Shown: one piece after another, positions 1 to 4,787 of the stretch
How the letters are laid out: every line of letters begins with the position of its first letter
How positions within the stretch are numbered: the first letter of the stretch is position 1
Assembly: GCA_900553215.1 (NCBI GenBank)
Contig: USCJ01000106.1
Span: 1 to 5,463, forward strand
Source of the DNA: an uncultured Collinsella sp.
GTDB taxonomy: Bacteria > Actinomycetota > Coriobacteriia > Coriobacteriales > Coriobacteriaceae
Direction: 5' to 3'
Length of the DNA stretch: 5,463 bases
Position numbers and translations under genes: made by a program
The notes under the pieces: generated by a model
The model's database searches: none
The model's input: only the letters and a program-made list of their open reading frames with translations
Told to the model about the DNA's origin: nothing

Positions 1-21
1 GTTGTTGATGAACAGGCTCAT
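1..21 (-). CDS. 5' end of an unidentified divergent gene (7 codons only)
   Basis: The sequence shows an ATG on the minus strand at 21-19 followed by the codons for MSLFINN up to the window edge. A strong ribosome binding site, AAGGAG at 33-28, lies six bases before the ATG. A sigma-70-like promoter stands about 185 bases upstream, so this is the start of a real transcribed gene. Seven residues are too few to assign a family. The gene is divergent from the LysR-type regulator at 294, and in this family the divergent neighbour is usually the regulated target. A cysteine or methionine biosynthesis or uptake gene would fit the leader and regulator features, but that is inference. Confidence 0.7.
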
Positions 22-75
22 GATGATCTCCTTGATCGAACAAAAGTAAATAAAAAGAGAGAAGTAAGTCGCTGT

Positions 76-107
76 CTCCTGATCACGCCGACGGGCGCAA
101 ACAGGAG
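76..107 (-). promoter_or_regulatory. Long hairpin in the leader of the divergent gene, overlapping the end of the leader peptide
   Basis: Read on the minus strand, CTCCTG (107-102) pairs with CAGGAG (81-76). Then comes a single T/T mismatch (101 with 82), then TTGCGCC (100-94) pairs with GGCGTGA (89-83) counting two G-U pairs, closing on a four-base CGTC loop (93-90). This gives 13 pairs over a 32-base element. It is not followed directly by a T run: the pyrimidine-rich stretch with TTTTT begins about 10 to 20 bases later. It is therefore not a standard intrinsic terminator and is better read as a regulatory hairpin that translation of the upstream peptide would open. Confidence 0.55.
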
Positions 108-136
108 CCCGGCATTCGTCTTGGTAAGCAATTCAT
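83..136 (-). CDS. Candidate 17-residue leader peptide (upstream ORF) of the divergent gene
   Basis: On the minus strand an ATG at 136-134 opens an 18-codon frame, MNCLPRRMPGSCLRPSA, ending with TGA at 85-83. It is preceded by AAAGGAGG (151-144), a near-complete anti-16S match, at an ideal spacing of seven bases; few real genes in this window have as good a site. It lies in the leader downstream of the promoter at 233-205 and ends about 60 bases before the next start codon. It has two Cys codons (3 and 12), three Arg and three Pro. Cys12 falls in the 5' arm of the hairpin at 107-76, and the stop codon lies in its 3' half. This is the layout of an attenuation or ribosome-stalling leader peptide. 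That it is translated is inferred from the binding site, not proven. Confidence 0.5.
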   Translation of the reverse strand: MNCLPRRMPGSCLRPSA

Positions 137-149
137 ATGCGGGCCTCCT
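103..149 (-). promoter_or_regulatory. Alternative pairing that would sequester the leader peptide's ribosome binding site
   Basis: On the minus strand AGGAGGCCCG (149-140), which contains the ribosome binding site of the leader peptide, is complementary to CGGGCTCCT (111-103) over nine pairs with one bulged G. The same CTCCT (107-103) forms the 5' arm of the hairpin at 107-76 and can also pair five bases with the AGGAG (32-28) of the downstream gene's binding site. The three pairings exclude one another. A further five-pair stem, ATGCG (156-152) with CGCAT (141-137), would display the binding site in its loop. Pairings were found by eye; their stabilities are not calculated. Confidence 0.4.
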
Positions 150-204
150 TTCGCATCCCGGTTCCGTGGTTGGCTTAATTACCTACCGCCTTTGTGTGTT
201 TTGA

Positions 205-233
205 ATAGTACGAGCATTATTTCCCTCGGTCAA
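205..233 (-). promoter_or_regulatory. Sigma-70-type promoter for the divergent minus-strand gene
   Basis: On the minus strand TTGACC (233-228; five of six matches to TTGACA) is separated by exactly 17 bases from TACTAT (210-205; four of six matches to TATAAT). Transcription would start near 198, leaving about 175 bases of leader before the ATG at 21. An imperfect 18-base palindrome at 204-221 (AATA ... TATT arms) overlaps the -10 region and could be a regulator contact site. Confidence 0.6.
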
Positions 234-252
234 TCACTTAAAAGCGCTAACC

Positions 253-275
253 TGTTATCGTTTTTATAGATAACA
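253..275. promoter_or_regulatory. LysR-type operator (ATC-N9-GAT inverted repeat) upstream of the regulator gene
   Basis: TGTTATC (253-259) and GATAACA (269-275) are perfect seven-base inverted repeats separated by nine AT-rich bases. The core ATC-N9-GAT contains the T-N11-A pattern typical of LysR-family binding sites and matches the known nod-box core. It ends 18 bases before the regulator's ATG at 294, overlapping the expected -10 region (TTTTTATAGATA) and just before the ribosome binding site. That position suggests repression of its own gene, and it is also within reach of the divergent promoter at 233-205. Confidence 0.6.
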
Positions 276-293
276 ATCGGAAGGATTGCGTCG

Positions 294-1196
294 ATGACCC
301 TCCAGCAGCTTCGTTTTCTGATCGCCGTGGCAGAGTCCGGCTCAATCAACGCCGCAGCTCAGCGCCTCTATACCGCTCAGTCCAACATCTCAAACGCCGT
401 CAAAAGCCTGGAACAGGAGCTCCATCTGGAGATCTTTACGCGCTCCAGCCGCGGCGTCACGCTCACCAACGACGGCACCGAGCTTTTGGGCTATGCGCGT
501 CAAGTCGTAGAGCAGGCCGATATGCTCGAGGCCCGCTACGAGGACGGCGGCACGCCCCAGGCGCGCCTTGCCATCTCGGCCCAGCATTACGCTTTTTCGG
601 TCGAGGCCTTCGTCAACGTCGTCGAGCGCTGCCGGGACAGCAAGTTCGAATTCATCATGCGCGAGACCACCACGTCGCAGATCATCGATGACGTCCGCGC
701 GTTTCGCAGCGACATCGGCATCCTCTATCTGGACGACTTTAACGCCCGCGTTCTGCAGAAGGCCTTCGCCGATGCCCGCGCAAGCTTCCATCCCCTCTTC
801 GACGCGACGGTCCACGTCTTCGTTAGCGAGCGCCACCCGCTCGCACGCCGCCCGCAGCTGTCCCTTGCCGACCTTACACCCTATACGCGCTACAGCTTTG
901 AGCAAGGCACCTCGAGCTCCTTCTATTACGCCGAGGAACCTTTTAGCTATATCCCTTGCGACCGCAACATACGAATCTCGGACCGCGGAACACTTACTAA
1001 CTTACTTATCACGTCGAACGGTTACACCCTGTCGACCGGTGTCCTCTCCAATGAAATGCAATGGGGTATGGCATCGATCCCGTTAGCAGACGCCCCAACG
1101 ATGCACGTAGGCTATATCATGCACGACGAGCGCAAGCCCTCTCCCCTCTTGCAGCAATACCTCGACGAGCTCAACCGCATCATCCGTGCCAACTAA
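294..1196 (+). CDS. LysR-type transcriptional regulator
   Basis: A 300-residue protein of normal LysR length. Residues 1-60 form the winged helix-turn-helix: [20 protein letters not shown], then [20 protein letters not shown], then a wing with [11 protein letters not shown]. Residues 90-295 are the periplasmic-binding-protein-like effector domain. The start is supported by GGAAGGA (279-285), eight bases from the ATG. In the effector domain the [23 protein letters not shown] and DRGTLTNLL segments recall the LysR group that includes CmbR/FhuR and MtaR of Lactococcus and Streptococcus, which control cysteine and methionine genes. That likeness is from memory, and the ligand remains unknown. The gene is divergent from the fragment at 1-21, and an ATC-N9-GAT repeat at 253-275 indicates autoregulation. 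No clear terminator follows; only a short GCCC/GGGC hairpin (1232-1244) without a T run is seen. Confidence 0.92.
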   Translation: MTLQQLRFLIAVAESGSINAAAQRLYTAQSNISNAVKSLEQELHLEIFTRSSRGVTLTNDGTELLGYARQVVEQADMLEARYEDGGTPQARLAISAQHYAFSVEAFVNVVERCRDSKFEFIMRETTTSQIIDDVRAFRSDIGILYLDDFNARVLQKAFADARASFHPLFDATVHVFVSERHPLARRPQLSLADLTPYTRYSFEQGTSSSFYYAEEPFSYIPCDRNIRISDRGTLTNLLITSNGYTLSTGVLSNEMQWGMASIPLADAPTMHVGYIMHDERKPSPLLQQYLDELNRIIRAN

Positions 1197-1251
1197 CTGT
1201 CGGAAGACGGGGTAGAAATCGTAGATTGCTAGCCCCCGGCGGGCATGGCGC

Positions 1252-1257
1252 TACAAT
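1252..1257 (+). promoter_or_regulatory. Candidate -10 element for the ribonuclease HI gene
   Basis: TACAAT (1252-1257), in the context gcgCTACAATggt, matches TATAAT in five of six positions and lies 39 bases before the GTG start at 1296. No good -35 hexamer is found at 16 to 18 bases; the nearest TTG-like hexamer, TTGCTA (1226-1231), is 20 bases away. A similar gcgCTACACT stands before the oxidoreductase gene. Confidence 0.35.
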
Positions 1258-1295
1258 GGTCACTCACACGAAACGTACCCAACGAAAGGAAGCCC

Positions 1296-1777
1296 GTGAA
1301 GGTCATCATCTATACCGACGGCTCGGCCCGATCAAATCCGGGACGCGGCGGCTACGGCGCCGTGCTCCAATACACCCCGCCGGCAAGACCTTCACCTCCG
1401 AGCTTTCGCGCGGCTACGCCAAGACCACCAACAACCGCATGGAGCTCATGGCGGTCATCGTGGCGCTCGAGGCACTTAACCGCCCCTGCGAGGTCGAAGT
1501 CCATTCCGATTCGCAGTATGTCGTCAACGCCTTTAACAAGCACTGGATCGACGGCTGGAAAAAGCGCGGATGGAAAACCGCCAACAAGCAACCCGTCAAG
1601 AACCGCGACCTGTGGGAGCGCCTACTCACCGCCAAAAGCAAGCACAAGGTTGAGTTCATCTGGGTTAAGGGTCACGCCGGTCACGAGCTCAACGAGCGCT
1701 GTGATGAGCTCGCCACCACGGCGGCCGACGGCAGCAACCTCGATATCGACACCGGCTTTAACGAGAGCGACCTGTAA
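1296..1777 (+). pseudogene. rnhA: Ribonuclease HI, interrupted by one frameshift near 1375-1382
   Basis: RNase HI cuts the RNA strand of RNA-DNA hybrids. Reading begins at a GTG (1296) five bases after AAAGGA (1285-1290), with [16 protein letters not shown] and [10 protein letters not shown] in that frame. The remainder, from AGKTFTSEL to the TAA at 1775-1777, lies in the -1 frame. Adding one base near 1378 restores a 160-residue protein with the complete active site: D8, E50 (TTNNRMEL), D72 (HSDSQYV), H127 (VKGHAGH) and D137 (NERCDELA), plus the basic-protrusion motif WKKRGWKTA. The simplest reading is that a C5 run (acccccgcc) became C4, and the intact local sequence would be QYTPAGKTF. There is no other damage, so the break is recent, or it is a sequencing or assembly error. 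No slippery heptamer supports programmed frameshifting. If real, the product would be truncated after about 28 native residues. Confidence 0.88.
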
Positions 1778-1810
1778 TAGCGTTCTCGCGCAGCTTTATA
1801 TCCCCACGCG

Positions 1811-1827
1811 CTACACTCATCCTGTAG
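1811..1827 (+). promoter_or_regulatory. Candidate -10 element and overlapping inverted repeat before the oxidoreductase gene
   Basis: TACACT (1812-1817) resembles a -10 element in the same gcgCTACA context as that before the ribonuclease gene; no convincing -35 is seen. It lies inside an inverted repeat, CTACA (1811-1815) and TGTAG (1823-1827) with a seven-base spacer, which could be an operator. It is 24 to 40 bases upstream of the ATG at 1851. Both calls are tentative. Confidence 0.3.
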
Positions 1828-1850
1828 ACCAAACAACGCAAGGGAGACGT

Positions 1851-2957
1851 ATGCTGCGCATCGCGACCATCGGTACATCCATGATCACCGACGACTTTAT
1901 CCAAGTCGTCAACGCCAACGACCAAGCCGCGTTTGTGGGCACGCTTTCACGCGACGCCAATCGCGGTACTGCCTTTACCGCCGAGCGCGGTGGCGAGCGA
2001 AACTTTACGTCGCTCGATGAGCTTGCGGCAGCCGCCGACGTCGACGCCGTCTATATCGGCAGCCCTAACGCACTTCACTACGAGCAGGCTCTTGCCTGCA
2101 TCGCCGGTGGCAAGCACGTCATCGTCGAGAAACCCTTCTGCGCCACCGAAGCGCAGGCGCTGGAAGTCTTCCGCGCTGCCGAGGCAGCAGGTGTCGTGGC
2201 CCTCGAGGCCATGCGTCCCCTCCACGATCCCGCCTTCCACGCCATCGAGGACGCCCTGGGCGAGATCGCCCCCATCCGCCGCGCCTCATTGCGCTTTGGC
2301 AAGTATTCCTCGCGCTACAACGAGATTCTCGCGGGACGCGCCACCAATATCTTCGACTGCAATATGGCATCGGGTTCCCTCATGGACATTGGCGTCTACG
2401 CCGTCGAGCCCATGGTCGAGATTTTCGGCATGCCCTCCGGCCTTACGAGCATGACTACTCTACTCGACCCCACCACGCGACAGCTCACGCACGGCCCCAT
2501 CGACGGCTGCGGTTCCATCCTCGCCAGCTATGGCGGAGGCAGCATCTCCGTCGAGCTCGCGCACTCCAAAATTACGAATGACCTGCTGCCCTCGCAGATC
2601 GAAGGCGAGCGTGGCACTATCCAGATCGACCATCTGTCCACGCCCCGCAACGTCCGCATCGACTATCGCGGCGACGTCGTACGCGGCTCGGCGACCGAGG
2701 CACCGCGCGAACAGGGAGACAACGGCCGCGTGCTCGACCTGCCCAAATCGAGCAACACTATGGAATACGAACTCACAGACTTTATCACCGCCATCGGCGG
2801 CATCGATAACGTTAAGGAAGAGATTTGGGAGACCCCGGCGGGACGCCACGAGCTCGGACACTACCGCGATGTCACGCTCGTCTCACTGCGCATCATGGAT
2901 GCCGTGCGCCAGCAGGCCGGCATAACCTTCCCGGCTGACGCAGGCAAGCAGGCATAG
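1851..2957 (+). CDS. Gfo/Idh/MocA-family NAD(P)-dependent oxidoreductase
   Basis: A 368-residue cytoplasmic protein of typical length for the family, which oxidises or reduces sugars, inositols and related compounds using NAD(P). The N-terminal Rossmann domain opens with LRIATIGTSMITDDFI (2-17), the GTS form of the dinucleotide loop. It continues with DAVYIGSPNALHYEQA (65-80) and the family's EKP motif at 93-95 (K94 near the nicotinamide and substrate). The C-terminal domain carries GSLMDIGVY (175-183), the D-x-G-x-H/Y motif. Substrate cannot be read from sequence. The start at 1851 is fixed by AGGGAG (1841-1846), four bases before the ATG, and by homology beginning at once. The same frame is open upstream to 1245, but that stretch is the broken ribonuclease gene read out of frame, not part of this protein. 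An acylphosphatase gene follows after two bases, so the two are probably co-transcribed. Confidence 0.9.
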   Translation: MLRIATIGTSMITDDFIQVVNANDQAAFVGTLSRDANRGTAFTAERGGERNFTSLDELAAAADVDAVYIGSPNALHYEQALACIAGGKHVIVEKPFCATEAQALEVFRAAEAAGVVALEAMRPLHDPAFHAIEDALGEIAPIRRASLRFGKYSSRYNEILAGRATNIFDCNMASGSLMDIGVYAVEPMVEIFGMPSGLTSMTTLLDPTTRQLTHGPIDGCGSILASYGGGSISVELAHSKITNDLLPSQIEGERGTIQIDHLSTPRNVRIDYRGDVVRGSATEAPREQGDNGRVLDLPKSSNTMEYELTDFITAIGGIDNVKEEIWETPAGRHELGHYRDVTLVSLRIMDAVRQQAGITFPADAGKQA

Positions 2958-2959
2958 CG

Positions 2960-3370
2960 ATGGGCTTCTTCGATACGTTCTTCTCCAGCGTCACCGGAGG
3001 CAGTCGAGAGCCTCAAAAACCATCAAACGTCGAGCTCGAGCTGCGCCGCAGGCTTACTGTGCTCGCAAGCGACGAGGCCACTCAAGACACTCCCCTGCGC
3101 TATTTCCTGCGCTGGGCGGGGCAAGTCCAGGGCGTTGGCTTTCGCTTTACCAACACCAACCTCGCGCAGGCACGCGCGCTCACCGGCTGGGTGCGTAACA
3201 TGGAAGACGGCTCAGTCGAGATGGAGATACAGGGAGCTCCGGCAAATATCCTATCTCATCTCGAAGCGCTTCATGCCTCCTACGAGCGCATGGGTACGCG
3301 TTTTCGCCTCGTAGACGCCCAGGCCCGAGCCCCACTTGCCAATGAAGACGGTTTCACGCCTCGTTATTAG
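2960..3370 (+). CDS. acyP: Acylphosphatase with an N-terminal extension
   Basis: Acylphosphatases hydrolyse the carboxyl-phosphate bond of acyl phosphates. The domain covers about residues 46-136 of 136. The phosphate-binding loop is GQVQGVGFRF (54-63), with catalytic R62, and GWVRNMEDGSVEMEIQG (76-92) carries catalytic N80. The fold continues with the helix LSHLEAL and ends in FTPRY. Usual members have about 90 to 100 residues; here some 45 extra residues precede the domain, beginning MGFFDTFFSSVTGGS and then charged and polar. No internal ATG lies between residue 1 and the domain; a GTG occurs at residue 34. The ATG is two bases after the oxidoreductase stop with only a weak binding site (AAGCAGG), which points to translational coupling. 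A structural link between the two enzymes is not evident. Confidence 0.9.
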   Translation: MGFFDTFFSSVTGGSREPQKPSNVELELRRRLTVLASDEATQDTPLRYFLRWAGQVQGVGFRFTNTNLAQARALTGWVRNMEDGSVEMEIQGAPANILSHLEALHASYERMGTRFRLVDAQARAPLANEDGFTPRY

Positions 3371-3398
3371 TATTGTGTGCTAAATACGGTATCATTTA
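3367..3398 (+). promoter_or_regulatory. Candidate promoter and Fur/PerR-box-like repeats before the Fur-family gene
   Basis: The 61-base gap before the Fur-family gene is AT-rich compared with its surroundings. A weak promoter, TTAGTA (3367-3372), 17 bases, TATCAT (3390-3395), can be drawn. Three overlapping inverted repeats lie on it: GTATT/AATAC (3370-3374, 3383-3387), ATAC-G-GTAT (3384-3392) and TAAAT/ATTTA (3381-3385, 3394-3398). Fur-family repressors often bind such AT-rich 7-1-7 repeats and control themselves, so autoregulation is plausible. The match to a consensus PerR box is only partial. Confidence 0.35.
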
Positions 3399-3431
3399 CC
3401 TACGACCGTTGATAGAAAAGAGGCGAGGCGC

Positions 3432-3812
3432 ATGGCGGTGCAAAGAAGGAATACCAGGCAGCGAAAGTTGGTTCTTGACGCCGTGCGCCAAAGCTATAAC
3501 CATCCCACCGCCGACGAAATCTACAACGTCGTGCGCGCGCAGGATGACAAAATCAGCCGCGGTACGGTCTACCGCAACCTCAATCTCTTGGCCGACGCCG
3601 GCGAGATTCTCTCCATCAAGACGCCGGGCGGAAGTCGCTTCGATCGCACCATCGAGCCGCACGCACATATCATCTGCACCTCGTGCAGCCGCGTCATCGA
3701 CGTACCGCTCCCCTTCGATGCCCAGATCGACGCCAAGGCGTCCGAGCAAATCGGCTGGCACGTCACGTCGCACTACACCCTCTTCGAGGGTCTCTGCCCC
3801 GACTGCCGGTAA
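3432..3812 (+). CDS. Fur-family transcriptional repressor, PerR-like by its metal ligands
   Basis: A 126-residue metal-dependent DNA-binding repressor. The N-terminal winged helix spans about 1-70, including HPTADEIYNVV (24-34) and the recognition helix SRGTVYRNLNLLADAG (42-57). The dimerisation domain follows. The structural zinc site is complete: C82-x-x-C85 and C122-x-x-C125. Aligning with Bacillus subtilis PerR by eye, all five regulatory ligands are kept: H24, D71 (in SRFD), H77, H79 and D90. An Asp at the last position, instead of the Glu usual in Fur, is what makes PerR oxidisable by peroxide, so peroxide sensing is the best guess; Fur, Zur or Nur roles are not excluded. The protein is short at the N-terminus (13 residues fewer than PerR before H24). 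The ATG at 3432 follows AGAGGCGAGG. It converges on the HAD gene. Confidence 0.9.
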   Translation: MAVQRRNTRQRKLVLDAVRQSYNHPTADEIYNVVRAQDDKISRGTVYRNLNLLADAGEILSIKTPGGSRFDRTIEPHAHIICTSCSRVIDVPLPFDAQIDAKASEQIGWHVTSHYTLFEGLCPDCR

Positions 3813-3815
3813 ATG

Positions 3816-3885
3816 TTTGGAACATGCCTTAAATCCACCTTTTCGCACTTTGCAGCAAAAAATAGATTTCTAGGTATGTCCCGAA
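3816..3885. repeat. 70-base nested inverted repeat filling the gap between two convergent genes
   Basis: TTTGGAACATGCCT (3816-3829) pairs with AGGTATGTCCCGAAA (3872-3885) in 13 of 14 positions, counting two G-U pairs and one A/C mismatch. Inside it AAATC (3831-3835) pairs with GATTT (3865-3869), and TTTGC-A-GCAAA (3849-3859) forms a third, central repeat. It starts four bases after the Fur-family stop and ends four bases before the last codon of the HAD gene. No T run follows the outer stem on either strand, so it is not a standard terminator, although an arrest or processing role for both convergent transcripts is possible. A small dispersed palindromic repeat is the alternative. Confidence 0.5.
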
Positions 3886-3888
3886 AAC

Positions 3889-4686
3889 CTACTCGGCGAG
3901 CAGACGGCGCAGCTCCTCTTCGACCGTGCGCACGTAGCGGACGTGGTCGTTGATGCCACGCATAGAGGGATTGCAGCTCTCCATTAGATAAGGATGGCCC
4001 ACTACGTTGAGCATGTCGCGGTCGTTTTCGTTATCGCCAAACGCCATCATCTCATCGGGCGAAATACCCAGGGCACGACCGTAATCGGCAAGCGCGGAAC
4101 CCTTACCCGAACCAAAGCCGATAAAGTCCGTCCATTCGGTTCCCGACGTCATCACGTCAACACGGTCGCTAAAGAGGCGCTCGAAATACTCCAGGGCCGC
4201 CGGCTGATCCACCTCGGGCATCTGGAAGGCAATCTTAATGACGTCCTCGTCGATGTCCTCGGGACGGCCGACCACCGCCACATCGCAGTGGACCTCATAG
4301 CGCAAATGGTCGACGAACGCATCGTTGCCGCTTATGGTGTAGAGGTGCCCCTCGCAGGAAAGGGTAACGTCGGCATGGGGGTAGGCGACCACGGCATTCG
4401 CGATATCCATCGCCAGGTCACGCTCCATAGAGCGCTTGACAACGGCACGCCCCTCGCTCATCACCAGGGCTCCGTTTTCGCATACATAGGCGAGCTCATC
4501 GGCCACCGGGGCAAACAGGTAGCGCAAGCTCGCATATTGACGGCCGCTCGCCGGCATAAACACGATACCGCGACGATGCAGATCATCGATGAGTTCAAAG
4601 GCCTCGGAACGCGGCTCGCGCTCCCCCGGATGCAGCAACGTGCCGTCCAAATCGCATGCAATCAGCTTGATTCCCTCAAGACCCAT
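3889..4686 (-). CDS. Cof-type HAD-superfamily phosphatase
   Basis: A 265-residue cytoplasmic hydrolase of the HAD IIB (Cof/YbjI-like) group, which removes phosphate from sugar phosphates, pyridoxal phosphate or similar small molecules. All four motifs are present: DLDGT with nucleophile D12 and acid D14; S47 in PASGRQ; K195 in GSGKGSAL; and GDNENDRDML (217-226) with the magnesium-binding D218 and D222. The alpha/beta cap lies between motifs II and III, about 80-185. Two starts are possible. The ATG at 4686 is preferred: AGGAGG (4706-4701) is 14 bases away and a closer GGGGAAG helps. A TTG at 4698 is only two bases from AGGAGG, which is too close, and would add four residues. The gene lies 82 bases after the UreE-like gene and may share its transcript. 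The substrate is not predictable. Confidence 0.9.
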   Translation of the reverse strand: MGLEGIKLIACDLDGTLLHPGEREPRSEAFELIDDLHRRGIVFMPASGRQYASLRYLFAPVADELAYVCENGALVMSEGRAVVKRSMERDLAMDIANAVVAYPHADVTLSCEGHLYTISGNDAFVDHLRYEVHCDVAVVGRPEDIDEDVIKIAFQMPEVDQPAALEYFERLFSDRVDVMTSGTEWTDFIGFGSGKGSALADYGRALGISPDEMMAFGDNENDRDMLNVVGHPYLMESCNPSMRGINDHVRYVRTVEEELRRLLAE

Positions 4687-4762
4687 ATGCTTCCCCAAAG
4701 CCTCCTATCAACAGCAAGACGGACCTTGATTGGTCGCCCCTCAAAGCCCGCCTTGCGTATAT

Positions 4763-4787
4763 ACGCGCTTAGCCGCGCGTCTTTTTT
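4763..4787 (+). terminator. Intrinsic-terminator-like hairpin facing rightward at the 3' end of the UreE-like gene
   Basis: On the plus strand ACGCGC (4763-4768), the loop TTAGCC, and GCGCGT (4775-4780) form a perfect six-pair GC-rich stem followed by C and six T (4782-4787), the classic layout. It points against the minus-strand genes here and overlaps the last codons and stop of the UreE-like gene, so it may instead be a coincidence of AAA AAG ACG CGC codons. Read on the minus strand the same stem has no T run after it. Confidence 0.4.

Noticed and set aside
36..107. Intrinsic terminator upstream of the divergent gene
   Set aside because: The hairpin at 107-76 is strong, but the T-rich stretch starts only about 10 bases later and is broken by C and A (TTACTTCTCTCTTTTT), so it does not fit the stem-then-U-run rule. 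Rho-dependent or translational control is not excluded.
1232..1244. Terminator after the LysR-type regulator
   Set aside because: Only a four-pair GCCC/GGGC stem is present and no T run follows; it also overlaps the region where the ribonuclease promoter should lie.
1371..1387. Programmed -1 ribosomal frameshifting in the ribonuclease HI gene
   Set aside because: The site lacks an X-XXY-YYZ slippery heptamer: in-frame codons are TAC ACC CCG CCG, and re-pairing after a -1 slip (CAC CCC) is poor. I also see no stimulatory binding site upstream or clear pseudoknot. RNase HI is not known to use recoding.
3373..3873. Plus-strand open frame overlapping the Fur-family gene in another frame
   Set aside because: Its product is low-complexity Ser/Pro/Arg-rich, while the alternative frame encodes a complete Fur-family protein with both zinc CxxC pairs.
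4687..4698. TTG at 4698 as the start of the HAD phosphatase
   Set aside because: It would leave only two bases between AGGAGG and the start codon; the ATG at 4686 is a better codon with an acceptable, slightly long spacing.
4755..4766. Perfect 12-base palindrome GCGTATATACGC between the UreE-like and HAD genes as an operator
   Set aside because: It is short, partly built from the terminator-like stem next to it, and is not placed near a recognisable promoter. Noted only.
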